DNA of 64,000 bases from Tubulanus polymorphus (GCF_964204645.1 NC_134030.1:16869110-16933109), one strand, 5' to 3'. Numbered from the stretch's first letter, positions 1 through 11,809 are shown. A program made the numbers and translations. The notes: generated by a model not told the origin, from the letters alone.

Positions 1-1013
1 ACTAATGCCCATTTCATAAGGTCACTCTTATCTGACACGCTACACGGGACAACCACTTCTGTCAGAGCAGGGATGACCATTCGCTCATTACATCGGACTA
101 AGTTTTTATTTTCGGACTCGCAGATTTGGTGCCGGCACTCAATTTGTGACCTTGACACACGAGAGTCTTCTGTTACGGGAAGATTTGACAGTCGCATGAC
201 ATGAGGAAATCCATTATTTACAAACGGTAAGACATTTACTCGAGCATCGGATACATCCGAGTTTCTATTTCTAATTTTTACCTCTCGTAGTGGCGATTCA
301 GGGAGATTGTTTCTATTCCCAACCAACCTTACTCCCTCGGTGGGGCTGGTCGACGGGAGTTTAAATCATCGGTTTGACGCGGAGGCTGACTACAATTGCG
401 CGAAATATGACCAGGTTGCCCGATAGCACAAACGAGGTCCTGGAGCCCTACGGTCGGTCATACGAGACATCATCTGGCTCAGAAACTTCTTTTCTCAAGG
501 ACGCGATTTCATTATTAGGTGTCTTCGACGAGACTATCTGCCTGACGTATGAGTCGGACCGCTCCTTCTCGCGTTCGATCAAGAATATCCCTTCGAGTCG
601 AAGCGCATGTATCAATGTCTAACTGCCACAGCCGGAGTCTCATCTCAGCGTCGGGCAGTGCCTCGATAAAGTGTGAACGGGCAAGTCTCTCTCGCTTCAC
701 CGGATCAAAATCGGGATACGCACGGGAGCAGAGAATTACAATGACTTGGCCCAGTTCCTTCAAACTTTCGTTGCGCTTGCGACGACGATTTCTCAACTCC
801 GCCAAGTGGACTTCGGCTGACTTATTGAGGCCAAAGCGTGCCTCTAATACGTCGCACATGGCGTCATAATCGCGCATCTGGACCGGGGATAGTTTAACGC
901 AGACTTACTGTCTTGCAGTCCCCCTTAGCTAAGCAAACAGAAAATCTGCCTTCATATCGTCCGGCCAACCTTTAAGGCGGCTCACGGTTTCGAAGCTCAA
1001 CCTGTAGTCCTGC
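1..1013 (-). pseudogene. Ty3/gypsy-like gag-pol fragment (gag C-terminal part to protease/RT linker)
   Basis: Read on the minus strand, this is the inner part of a retrotransposon polyprotein. From 1013 to 877 it has gag-like residues with two stops. From 877 to 515 a 120-codon open stretch (ARFGLNKSAEVHLAELRNRR...) has the helical, charged look of a Ty3/gypsy capsid C-terminal domain. A zinc knuckle follows at about 391-430, seen as CAIGQPGHISRNC; the second Cys of the CX2CX4HX4C pattern is replaced. After more stops and a frame change, an open stretch runs off the left edge and ends with VIPALTEVVVP, like the linker between protease and reverse transcriptase. The gag N-terminus lies at 14504-14778, across the inserted Polinton. 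Several stops and the lost knuckle Cys show that it is dead. Class is fairly sure; subfamily unknown. Confidence 0.75.
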
Positions 1014-1019
1014 CATGGA
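1014..1019. repeat. Left target-site duplication CATGGA
   Basis: CATGGA lies directly outside the left inverted repeat, and the same six bases lie directly outside the right one (14498-14503). Six-base duplications are the rule for Polinton/Maverick insertions. Confidence 0.9.
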
Positions 1020-1089
1020 AGTAATTGGGAAAGTAGGCTTTCATACCAGAGGTCGAGCGGTCGAAACACCACTCATCACCACAAGTAAT
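1020..1089 (+). repeat. Left terminal inverted repeat of Polinton copy 1
   Basis: These 70 bp match the reverse complement of 14428-14497 with two visible mismatches. The end begins AGTAATTGGG, the AG terminus usual in Polintons. Confidence 0.93.
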
Positions 1090-1101
1090 TTTTTTTCCTA
1101 A

Positions 1102-1107
1102 TAAATG
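1102..1107 (+). promoter_or_regulatory. TAAATG start element of polB
   Basis: A T-run (TTTTTTTT) followed by CCTAATAAATGG overlaps the probable original start codon at 1105. The same pattern begins nearly every other gene in both Polinton copies, which is why I prefer this start over the ATG at 1115, which is in another frame. Confidence 0.5.
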
Positions 1108-4100
1108 GGGGAGAATGAACACCAGCCAGAAAACAATAATGTTAATAAAAATCAATATTATTGCCAATATTGTAAAAAAATACATCGATAAATCCCAAAA
1201 ATCACGACATGAAAAAACTGCAAATCATATAAAAAATGTAATAGATTTTGAAACTCCAGAAAATCCCAATGAAAGAAAAGAAAGATTAGAAAATATGAAT
1301 GTGGATGAAATAAAATGTGAAGTTTGTAATGAATTTATAGTAAAAAGGAATTATAATAGACATCTCGAATCACAAAAACACCGCCAAAATTTGAGTAATA
1401 ATGTTTTAGGAAAATATTATTTTGATGATAAACCTCAACAAGTAAAAAAACCAACTTCAAAAACTAAATCCATTTCAAATAAACCTTACATGGAAAATGT
1501 TAGAAATTATATTGATTCACTAGAAATAAAAGATACAATTGAAATTTTAGAAACATTACATAGTAAAATTGGTCCAGCAGCTATTATATTTAGATTTTTT
1601 AAAGGAACAACAATAGAAGATTATAGTAAATTTAATGAAATAATAGAAAAAATACTAGATTTGATAACAGATGTTGAATATCCAAAAATTAGTATCTCTG
1701 GGAAAGTAAGTTTTATAAAGTCAGAAGAAAAAATGAATTATAATATTCAAACACACTCTGAAGAAATAATTTCAAAAACACAAATAAAAGAGAAGTTAGA
1801 AAAAATATTTAATGAAATTAAACGTCATATTGAAGAAAGATATTTTGAGGGTTCTGGCTTAACATTGAATGAAATTATATATTTAGATTTAAATGTTTAC
1901 AATACAAAAAGGAATAAAACATCAAAAAGTAATAAAATGTTTAAAAATGATTCAAACTTTACAACAGAAAAGGATATTAAAGCATCATCTTATATTAAAT
2001 TACCATTTACAACAAAAGCAGTAATAAATGTTCAAAATGAAGATAATAAATGTTTTCTATGGTCAATTATTAGTTGTTTACACCCAACAGAAGATATGAC
2101 GCATAGTTTTAGAATAACAAATTACCGGAAATATGAAACATTATATAAAATTGATCAATATCCAGTAACTATAAAAATGATTCCTAAAATAGAAAAAGTT
2201 AATAATTTAAAAATAAATGTATTTGAATTAATGCAATTACCAAAGACAAAAGGTGAAAATATTAAAGATTATACATTGGAAGCTTTATATTTAACAGCAT
2301 ATTATGATGATGAAAATGCTATAGATTTGTTATATTACAAAAAAGATGAAAATGAACATTATATGTGGTTAAAACAAATTGATTTATTCTTTAGAACAGA
2401 AAGTGATCACCATAATAAAATGTATCTATGTAGAAAATGTTTATCTTAATTTATGACTGAGAATACATTATTAAAACATAAAGAATTATGTGATAATAAA
2501 GATTTTTGCAAATTAATAATGCCAACAGAAAAAGATTATAAATTGAAATTTACTAATCATAAATTTAAAAATATTGTTCCATTTGTAATTTATGGGGATT
2601 TTGAATCGTTGAATAAAGAATTAACTGATCAAGATAGAAAAGAAATATATAACAAAAAGCAATTATTAAAATCAATGGATAAAGGAAATGAATGAAATGA
2701 AGACATAATACAAGACCCACCAATTATAAATACAATTAAAAAAGTTCATCAAAGAGCTGCTGCTTATGAAATTTATACAAAATCAAATTATCCTGAATTA
2801 TATGAAAGTCAATATATTTCTTTTAGAGGTGAAAATGTAGTTAATGATTTTTGTGATAAAATGATTGAATTAGAAAGTGATTTTGCAAAATTATTAAACA
2901 CAAATAAAAGAATAGTTATGACAAAAGAAGATGAAATTGATTTTAATTATGCAACTCATTGTTGTTATTGTGAAAAACGTTTTTATTCATTTGATAAAAA
3001 AGTTAGAGATCATGATCATTTAAATTCAAAATATCGTGGAGCTGCTCATGAAGATTGCAATTTACAAGCTAAGAAAGTTAATTTCGTACCAATATTATTT
3101 CATAATTTATCAGGCTATGATACCCATCTATTTATAAAACAATTATCGGGAAAATTGGGCGCAATAAATCAAGAAATAGAAGAATATAATGCTATGAATG
3201 GTGTAAATGTAAGAAAATATGATTTTAAATTATTAGCTTAAACATCTGAAAATTATATTTCATTTCAATTTGGTTGCATTAGATTTTTAGATTCTTATAG
3301 ATTTCTAGCAAGTTCATTAGATAATTTATCAGAATTTTAGTTGATAATGATTTTGTTATAACTCGATATTATTATCCAAATGAACAAGATTTTAAATTAT
3401 TGAGATATAAAGGCGCAATTCCTTATTCATTTTATAAAACACACAATGATTTTAATGTAACAGAATTATTAAAAGATCAATTTTATGATCAATTAAAAGA
3501 GGAGTATTTAGAAGTGTTTATGAGAACGAAGTGTTTAATAGAACATTAAATATTTGGAACCATTTTAAGATGAAAAATCATGGCGAATTAGTTGATTTAT
3601 ATTTAAAATCAGACGTTATGATATTGGCGGACATATTTGAAAAATTTAGAGAAGTTAATTTGAATCATTTTAATGTTGATCCTTGTTATTGCTACTCTAG
3701 TCCTGGTTTAACCTGGCAATGTGGTTTAAAATATACAAATGTAGAATTAGATTTATTAAAAGAACCAGGTATGGTTTTATTATTTGAAAAATCAATTAGA
3801 GGTGGAATTAGTGGTGTTATGGGAGATAGGTATTTTAAAGCAAATGATGAATATAAATTATTATATATTGACGCCAATAATTTATATGGTTGGGCAATGA
3901 TGCAACCTCAACCATATAAAAATTATATATTAACAGAAGTTGAAAATGATGATAAAACTAATTGGGAAAGCGCAATTATGAGTTTAGAAGATGAAGCACC
4001 AATTGGTTATTTCTTTGTAGTTGATTTAGAATATCCTGAAAATATTTTATTTATAATATAAGTTTAAAACAAGAAACTTACCTTATTGCCCGGAACATTT

Positions 4101-6194
4101 AACTGTAGATGATAGTTATTTAAGTGAATACCAGAAGAAAATAAAACCGAAAGATCATGTTTTTACAGAAAAATTAATACTTACTCAAAATAATAAATAC
4201 AATTATATTGTTCATTATAGAATGTTAAAATTTTATCTAAAACAAGGAATGAAATTAAAGAAAGTACATAGATATATTGAATTTAATCAATCGAAGTGGT
4301 TAGAAAAATATATAGATTTTAATACTCAACAGAGAACCATATCAAAAACAGATTTTGAAAAAGATTTCTCCAAATTAATGAACAATAGTTTTTATGGTAA
4401 AACATGTGAAAATATTAGAAATAGAAATGATATTGAATTAGTAAATAATTCTGAAAGATTAAGACATTTACAATCAAGTCCTAGACATTTAGGAAATAAA
4501 AGATTTGAAGATTATTTAACAGCAGTTAAATTAAAAAGAACGTCAATGAAATTTAATAAACCTATATTTATTGGTTCAACTGTTTTAGAAGTATCAAAAT
4601 TATTAATGTATGATTTTTATTATAATGTTTTACAACCACTTTTTGGGGAAAAGCATATTGAAATATTATATTTTGATTCTGTAACAGCTGACACCCCAAT
4701 ATTATTAAAATGTAATGATAAAATATTGATAAGAAGAATTTCAGAAATGATTCCAAAACAAAATGAATGTTATATTTCATATGGTGAAAAAGAATTAATA
4801 CAAATAAATGGTTTAATGGATGTTTGGACAAGAAATGGATGGAAAAAATTAAAGAATATTATTAGGCATAAAACAAATAAGAAAATCTATAGAGTTAGAA
4901 ATTAGGATTTGTAGATGTTACAGAAGATCATAGTTTAATTAAACGAAATGGTGATGAAATAAAACCAACTGATATAAAAATTGGAGATGAATTATTACAT
5001 AAAAGATTTTTCCAAAGAATGAATCATATGTCATTTGATGAAATTATTGATAATATTTATGATATAGAACCCGAAACATTAGAAGAAAAAGAATATTTTA
5101 TCAAAGGATTTTTCATGGGTGATGGTTAAGCAGGTGTGTATAATTATGTTTGGGGTAATAAATATTGTTGGTATTTATGCAATCAAGACTTAAAATTATT
5201 AGAAAGAATTAAGAAATTCTGTGAAGAAGTTTATTCACATAAAACATTTAGAATCATGGATCATATGAAATCATCAGCAGTTTATAGAATACTTGTAAAT
5301 AATCCTAAAGATTTTGCTATAAAATATAATGATGAATTCTATATTCATGCAATAGTGAAAAGTAATACTTCAACTAAAGAAAAGATAGTACCAGATTATG
5401 TATTAAATGCCAAAAATAATTTAAGAAAATGGTTCTTTATTGGATTCTACGCAGCAGATGGTGCTAAAAAATTTACAAAGGATATAAAGATAACCTTTGC
5501 ACAGAAAGGAAAAGTTGCTATATCAGGATTGAATATATTATGCAATTCATTAGGTTTTAATATGAATATTGGATTGATTAAATCTAAACCAAATTGCTTT
5601 AATTTAAGCCACACAGAAAAAGATTTAACTGAAGAAGTTAAAGATTTATTTGAAATATAAAACCCAACAGATTATGTTTATGATTTATCAACTGAAGATG
5701 GTACATTTAACTGTGGATTTCCATTAATAGCAGTCAATACGGATGCGTACATACTAAAAATCAAGACAAATGACATAACAAAAGACTTAAAAACATTAAA
5801 ACATCATTTTGATTTTAGCAATTATCCCAAAGATCATGAACTATTTAGCAATGATAATAAAATGATTCCTGGTAAGTTTAAAGATGAATTAGGGGGCGAT
5901 GAAATGATTGAATTTGTTGGGATAAGAAGTAAAATGTATAGTTACAGAACAAAAGATCATGAAGCTAAAAAGTTAAAAGGAATAACAAAACATGTGGTTG
6001 ATAAACATATAGAATTTCAAGATTATATAAAGTGTTTATATAACTCAATTGTAATGAAACATAAAATGAATTGTTTAAGATCAGAAGATCACGAGATGTA
6101 CATTAATGAAGTTGAAAAAACTAGTTTAAATCCATTTGATGATAAAAGACATATTTCAGATGATGGTATAAAAACATTACCTTATGGCCATTAA
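1105..6194 (+). pseudogene. polB: Protein-primed family B DNA polymerase of Polinton, interrupted by an intein
   Basis: This polymerase would copy the linear element DNA from a protein primer. Order seen: an N-terminal C2H2-like finger (YYCQYCKK), a second finger (CEVCNEF...HLESQKH, ~1311-1383), a CFLWSI region (~2050), exonuclease motif I (YGDFESL, ~2590), an endonuclease-VII-like Cys/His segment (CYCEKRF...DHDHLNSKYRGAAH, ~2961-3050), exonuclease motif II (HNLSGYDTH, ~3100), motif A (IDANNLYGWAM, ~3868), motif B (KLMNNSFYGKT, ~4372) and a C-terminal block ending LPYGH. Motif C is split by the intein at 4678-5738. Stops lie at 2447, 2693 and 3239, and frame changes near 1190, 3335, 3515 and 4055. 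All three stop codons occur, so an altered genetic code does not explain them. The C-terminus overlaps the end of the convergent VLTF3-like gene. Confidence 0.92.
4678..5738 (+). other. Intein with LAGLIDADG homing endonuclease in the PolB active site
   Basis: The polymerase reading reaches YFD and then breaks into about 354 codons with all the intein splicing blocks. It begins with Ser (block A, SVTADTPILLKCND). Block B is DVTEDHSLI, with the TxxH pattern. Two LAGLIDADG-type motifs follow: FIKGFFMGDG (~5098) and FFIGFYAADG (~5432). Block F is VYDLSTEDGTF, and the end is IAVN followed by Thr-Asp-Ala-Tyr, where the polymerase resumes. YFD before and TD after together form the motif C active site, the pol-c insertion point of several viral and archaeal PolB inteins. 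The penultimate residue is Val, not the usual His. Damage: a one-base frame loss near 4903, a stop at 5127-5129 inside the first endonuclease motif, and a stop at 5658-5660. Confidence 0.9.
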
Positions 6195-7405
6195 AACATA
6201 AAATCAATATCATCATACTCGAAATCACTATTGGCTTCTTCATTTTCATTTAATTGTTCTTGTATAATTTGTATAGGTTCTTCCATTTCATTTTTCTCAT
6301 TTAAATAAAGTTCTATCTTGTACCACATTTCATCTCGCTCTCTTTGTTTCTTTTGTTTGTTAATTCGTCAAATGGAATTATAATATCGATGTTTAAATAA
6401 TTTACAATCTTATTTAAAAAGAATTCATAATTAATTGAATCTGTTATTCTATTTTCCAAATGATACATTAATATTTGTTTGAATATTTTTTTTATATTTT
6501 CCATATCTTCTTCTGTTAATTTAGGTTTTTCATAATAATCGTTAAATAATAAATATAAATACATTTTCTTTTGTTTTGTGTTAAATGTTGACGGAATAAT
6601 TGTTTTTATAATATCTTTTTTAGTTATTTCACCATTTTTATTTTCATTTTTTCAAGCCATTGATATATTCTGGTGTATGATCTTCTATAGAAAATATTTT
6701 AAAAATTTCATCTAGATAATTTAATTTTGGATCTATGAGAAAATTTCTAGTTTTTTCTTCACCCCATAAATTCTTTTGCCATCCACAATCAACACAAAAT
6801 AACACAGTACCTTCTTGTCTTAAGGTCGCATAACTACATTGTGGACATTTTCGTTTATAATTTATTGGTAATAGATCTTCATTAAGCTCCTGGTATTTCC
6901 TTACGTTTTCTTTATGTTTTAATGTTCTATTATGTAGATTTGAATTACTTGTTGTAATAATCAATTTACAATAATATGTTTTTCTTGTTAATTCATTGTA
7001 TTGTTTTTCTAACTTTTCAACTGTTTCTTTATTATCTGGTAACATTTTCTCATATTTTATTTTTTCTAATAAACTATTTTTTTCTTTCATTGAATTCAGT
7101 TTCAAATTTATTAGAAATTTTATCTATATGTACTTTACGAAATTGATGATTCTCCCAATCTTCTATATTTTCAGGGCTGTATTTTATTCGACAAGGCTCA
7201 CAGAAATGATCTTTTATATTATCCTTATCATAGAATAAGAAAGGTCTTTTCCAAATAATTTCAGGTTCAACTTCAACAGAATTACTATTACTTTCATTAC
7301 TATCAACATTAGCCGTTGCGCCATTAATTTTACACTTCTCTGAATGTTTTTAACATAATTTCTTAAGAATAACTTATTACATTTTGGGCAGTTTAGTTTA
7401 GGGGG
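6191..7405 (-). pseudogene. VLTF3-like late transcription factor
   Basis: Read on the minus strand this is one broken gene. It has an N-terminal Cys/His finger (CPKCNKLFLRN, ~7385), a second finger (CEPCRIKYS, ~7190), a zinc ribbon CPQCSYATL...FCVDCGW (~6784-6850), a helical stretch with KLTEEDMENIKKIFKQI (~6470-6520), FFLNKIVNYLNIDI (~6380-6425) and an acidic tail. Ribbon plus helical C-terminus resembles the VLTF3 family of poxviruses and other large DNA viruses, which acts as a late-gene transcription factor. Frame changes lie near 7100, 6650 and 6340 and another near 7350. Its stop (6191-6193) overlaps the convergent polB stop. The N-terminus is probably truncated by a deletion next to the 7420 gene. 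The zinc ribbon is plain; the family assignment is from memory of the pattern. Confidence 0.55.
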
Positions 7406-7419
7406 TTTATAATTGGAAA

Positions 7420-7955
7420 TTTAAATACATCATTTGATACACAGAAACAATTCAAAGTTTTATTTAAAGATTCAATTCATAATGATAAAAATAGATCGAT
7501 TCCAGAAAACATTGTATATCATTGTATAGATATCAAAATTATTTAGATAAATCTCATGTAAGACTAAATTATTGTATAGGCCCTAATCTATTAATTATTT
7601 CTAATGATTTAGTACTAAAGATCGGAAACATAATTGGTTACAATAATCTAATTAAAACTGCAACAATAAATAATTCATTTGGATTAAATGATATAAATAA
7701 AAAGATTACCGCTATAAAATTAATGGAAGGTGAAAAAAATAAAAAACATATTCAATCAACAGAAACTAAAACTTAGAATATTAAATTAAATAATGATTCT
7801 AAACCGGATTATAATACATCAGAAAATATTAAAACTGATAATATTCGACATGATATATTTAAAACTGATAATGATAATAAATCCCATGAAAATACTAAAT
7901 TAGCTTTAACTTGTATAGGAATTGTTATAGGAGGAATATTATATTTTAAATTTTA
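7420..7955 (+). pseudogene. Unknown Polinton membrane protein, copy 1
   Basis: The protein has an N-terminal globular part (QKQFKVLFKDSIHNDKNR, then LNYCIGPNLLIISNDLVLK), a low-complexity Lys/Asn-rich middle and one C-terminal hydrophobic segment (LALTCIGIVIGGILYFKF) that should cross or enter a membrane. The second copy at 59520-60049 is open across the same region, so this is a real gene. Copy 1 has a short insertion near 7513 that shifts the frame and a stop at 7774-7776. It lies 17 bp upstream of the next start. I do not recognise the family; a minor virion or membrane protein is a guess from context. Confidence 0.65.
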
Positions 7956-7957
7956 AT

Positions 7958-7975
7958 TTTTTTATTATATAAATG
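7958..7975 (+). promoter_or_regulatory. Late-promoter-like TATATAAATGG
   Basis: A T-run followed by ATTATATAAATGG; the start codon of the next gene (7973) overlaps TAAAT. The same sequence lies before the homologous gene in copy 2 (60067). Confidence 0.5.
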
Positions 7976-9385
7976 GATGTAGAAGGTGGAGAAGATATTG
8001 GAATGGATAATTTTGATGAACCTGGCATAACTGATGAACAACAACCTGATTTTAGTGAAACAAGTTATAATGGTGGTAATGAGCCAGGATATAATAAATT
8101 TTAATATGCCTGATTATATTAAAATGCAGAATCACAATTAAATCCTGAAAACTTAGATCCAGATTTAGTAAAACAAGATTTATATAATTTAAACAAAATA
8201 GAGAAATTAGAATATATAATTGAAAATTCGAAACTTAACGTAAATGATGAAGACGTTGGACCTTTAGCAGATAAATTAATTAGATAATGGTAAATGTTAT
8301 TATCGTTTGAAAGGTGATTATCATATTTATATCACTAATCAAAGGACAAAACTAAAAAAATATTAGCGGAATCAACTTTGAAAAATTTAGAAACATTTAG
8401 AATTAAGAGAATAAGTAATAGTAATGAAATAACTGATGTTACACAAAAAGAAATAGATGATAATATAGACGTATTTAAACAAAGAATTAATGAATTATTT
8501 GAAATAATCAAAAAGAAATCAGAAACAGAAACAACTTCTGAACAGAATATAACTTCCAAAACTAGTAAACTTAAATCAAATAAAGTTTCAATTGAAAAAC
8601 TTTTACCGAATGGATTAATTGATGCAACAGATCAAGAATTAGAAGATTTAAATAATATATTTTCTGTTGAAGCAATTAGAGAAATTAAAAGTATAAGACT
8701 TGCATCTGATTAAATTGCGCATGATAAAAGTATGAGATTTTAAAATTAGAACTTTAGAAAAAGAATTAACTGATAAAAATAAAGAAATAGAACAATTAAA
8801 GTCTGTTTTAGATCATCAAGTAATTGATGAAATAGAATATAGGCAAAAAGAATTACGATTAGAATAAGAAATTAATAATTTAAAAGATAATTTAGAAGTA
8901 CAGAAAGAAGAAATTAAATTGTTATTAAAATCATATGATTATAATATTAATAGATTAAAATTTATTTTTAAAGATTTGTTGATAAAACCAAATTCTGAAA
9001 TATCATTGAGAGATAGAATAAAGTTATTATTTAAATTAGAAGGAATAACAATTCTTTCAATTCTAACAGCTGTAACTATGTTATTTACAACAATAGGTTT
9101 AGCAATATCAAATGCTTTGAAATCTACTCCTACTCCCAATAAACCAGATAAACCCCCAGATAATAATTCTATACAAGATGGTTTAAAGAAATTAGCAAAA
9201 TATTTACGGGAACTATCTAAAAAATCTGCTGCAGCTTTACCAGGAATTATTGCATCAATTGTTGGTTTTATATTGAAATCTGCAGGAAACATTATTAACT
9301 TTGCTGCTGAACATATTATTTTATTTTTAATTACAGTTGTAAGTGCTATTATTTTTGGGTTAGTGAATATGATAAAAAATAAATA
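7973..9385 (+). pseudogene. Coiled-coil protein with hydrophobic C-terminus, copy 1
   Basis: The start is MDVEGGEDIGMDNFDEPG with an acidic N-terminus. The middle is rich in Lys and Glu with heptad-like spacing (about 8750-8920), predicting a coiled coil. The C-terminal 120 residues are hydrophobic and Gly/Ala-rich: one segment near ILTAVTMLFTTIGLAIS, a Pro-rich linker (PTPNKPDKPP), then LPGIIASIVGFILK and HIILFLITVVSAIIFGLV. Such a tail suggests a virion membrane-active or membrane-anchored protein. Similar proteins are common in invertebrate Polintons to my knowledge, without a proven function. Copy 2 is at 60067-61522. Stops near 8104, 8287, 8711 and 8865 and frame changes break this copy; the last 155 codons (8919-9386) are open. 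Confidence 0.65.
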
Positions 9386-9388
9386 ATT

Positions 9389-9409
9389 AATTTTTTTGTT
9401 AAATAAATG
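9389..9409 (+). promoter_or_regulatory. Late-promoter-like TTTTTTTGTTAAATAAATGG
   Basis: A T-run followed by AAATAAATGG overlapping the start codon at 9407. Copy 2 has the same arrangement at 61563, with ATGAG in place of ATGGG. Confidence 0.5.
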
Positions 9410-10655
9410 GGTGGGAGTGATATAAGTCCTCCTAAGATTTCTAGAATATCTAATGCTATTAAAGCAGAAAGATCACATCATATAATTACACATAATCCTT
9501 CAAATATTAATCCCGATGAAACTTTATATGTTAGAATTCCTAGATTAACACAAAATACTTTTTTATGTTCCAAATAGTATTTATTTATCAGCTGATATAA
9601 AAGTAACTGGTCATGATAATAATTATGTTGTTGATAATGTTGGGAGATATTTGATTAAAAAATTGACTATAAAGATTGGTCCAGAAACAGTTTTCTCATT
9701 AGATGATTATAATTTATTTATGCATTATAAAGATTTATGGTTAACTAAAGAAAATAGAAATAATATGATATTTCAGGGTATTCAATCGGATAACCATAAT
9801 AAATTAAGATCAGGAGCTAATGACGCAATAGTAACTCGTGCCACAGATAATTTGATTAAAAAGATTTATGGAAGCAAATATAAAATTCCATTAGACTTTG
9901 AATTGATAAATAATAATGCACCTTTATATAAATATGTAATTCAAGAAGATATTATATTTGAGATAACATTTGCTCCTGTAAATGAAATTGTATTATCTAG
10001 CGTTGTTAAAGATATGGGTTATAAATTATCAAATATATGTTTAGAATATGACACAGTAACTAATGAAAATATTGCTACCACAATTCAAACTCAATACAAT
10101 CAAGGATTTTCATTATTATATGATTATATTGATAAATTTAAAACTGTAACTATTAATGCAAATCATGAAATAATTAATGAGAATATTAACTTCCCAAGAA
10201 GATCTATTAAAGGTATATTAATATTTTTTACCATTGCAACATATTCTAATGGCGCAATAAAGGTAGATAATTATTATAATCCTGAAATAACAAAAGTAGA
10301 AATAACTATCGAAGGAATAGCAAATAAAATATTTTGTCAAGGAATGAGAATGATAGATCAATGGCCAGAAATTAGAAAACATTTTATGAATGAAAAAGTA
10401 AAATCATTTGAAAATTGTAATATTAATCAAATTGATTATTATACCGGCAATAAATATGCATTATGGTTAGATTTTAGAACAACAGAGGATAATTCATTAC
10501 ATGGTTCTGGGAAAAAACTACAGAACACTAAAGATGGAATACAATTATTTATGAAAAAGAAAAAAGGAAGCTTAAATTTTAAAATGCACATTTATATTAT
10601 ATCTGACGCACAATTAAATATTGTAAATTCACAATTAGATAGTATTCAATATTAG
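9407..10655 (+). pseudogene. Putative major capsid protein (double jelly-roll type), copy 1
   Basis: About 410 codons, beginning MGGSDISPPKISR and open from 9651 to 10655 (334 codons). The protein is beta-rich with regular short strands: KLTIKIGPETVFSLDDYN near the N-terminus, FEITFAPVNEIVLSSVV in the middle, and YTGNKYALWLDFRTTEDN...HGSGKKL near the end, closing with a conserved-looking HIYIISDAQLNI. Size, position next to the packaging genes and the N-terminal IPRLTQNTF pattern fit a Polinton capsid protein, but the fold is inferred. A frame change near 9560 (an extra T in a T-run) disrupts the N-terminal part; copy 2 reads cleanly there, confirming the damage. A minor capsid protein is the main alternative. 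Confidence 0.55.
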
Positions 10656-10676
10656 AAATATAAAGTTAAAATTAAC

Positions 10677-10688
10677 GATATATAAATG
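10677..10688 (+). promoter_or_regulatory. Late-promoter-like CGATATATAAATG
   Basis: ATATATAAATGG overlaps the integrase start at 10686; it is identical in copy 2 at 63320. Confidence 0.45.
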
Positions 10689-11809
10689 GGCGGTAAAAAA
10701 ACTCCTAATACTAAAGAACAATATTTAAGAAATTTATATTACAACCCTGAGAGTTCGGTTGCTTATTCTTCTACCAAAAATATATGGCGTCAAGTAAAAC
10801 AAGATAAATTAGATAAGATAATCCCACAAAATTTAGTTAAATATAAAGATATAAATGAATTTATGTTAGAACAACCAACATACACAACGCATAAAAAAAT
10901 TGTTAGAAAATATAAAACTCGTAAAACTATGGTAAGTTATGTAGATCAACAGTGGCAAGGAGATTTAATTGATATGAAAAAAGAAAGATAATAATGATTA
11001 TTGGTGGTTATTGAATATAATTGAAATTTTTAGTCGTTATGTATGGAGTTTCCCACTTTATAGAAAAGATGCTGTACAAACATCAAATGTTTTAAGAAAA
11101 TTTCTTTCGGATGATAAACTAAAACCAGAAAAAAATACAATTTGATGATGGGAAGGAGTTTGATAATTCACTTGTTCGTGAACTCTTAGATAATCATAAT
11201 ATTAAATATTTTTCAACAAAATCGGATAAAAAAGCAGCAGTTGTTGAACGATTTAATAGAACATTAAGAACAAGAATGTGGAAATATTTTACAGCAAATA
11301 ATACTTTTAAATGGATTGATGTTTTACCAAAATTGATAGAAGGATATAAAAATTCTTATCATTCTTCTATTTGAATGAAACCTATTGATGCTAGAAAACC
11401 TGAAAATGCTGAAATTGTTTGGAATAATTTATATGGAGCATTTCTTGTAGATGATTTTGGTGAACCTAAATTTAAAGTTGGTCAAAATGTTAGAATTTCT
11501 AAGTATAAAAAGATATTTGATAAAGGATACGATCGAAATTTTACTAGAGAAATATATAAAATAAAAAAGGTTATAACAACAAAACCATATGTCTATAAAT
11601 TAGAAGATTTAGATAGTGAAGAAGTTGATGGCTACTTTTACGAAGAAGAATTGAGTTTAACTACTGAAAATCTAGAACAAGAATATAAAATTGAAAAAGT
11701 AGTAAAAACAAAAACTATTAAAAGAAAAAAATATTCTTTAGTAAAATGGGTTGGATGGCCAGATAAATTCAATGAATGGATATTATCAAGTAAAATTAAA
11801 AATATATAA
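10686..11809 (+). pseudogene. Polinton integrase with C-terminal chromodomain
   Basis: This is a retroviral-type DDE integrase that would insert the element into the host genome. Visible parts: an N-terminal region (YYNPESSVAYSS, typical of Polinton integrases), catalytic Asp in DQQWQGDLID (~10950), second Asp in FDDGKEFDN (~11143), catalytic Glu in AVVERFNRTLRTRMW (~11240), and a C-terminal chromodomain YSLVKWVGWPDKFNEWI (~11735-11790) that may guide integration to chromatin marks. Frame changes lie near 10985 and 11130 and a TGA stop at 11373-11375. The start is set by MGGKKTPNTKEQ after ATATATAA. The ATPase gene starts one base after this stop. All catalytic residues remain but in different frames. 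Confidence 0.9.
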
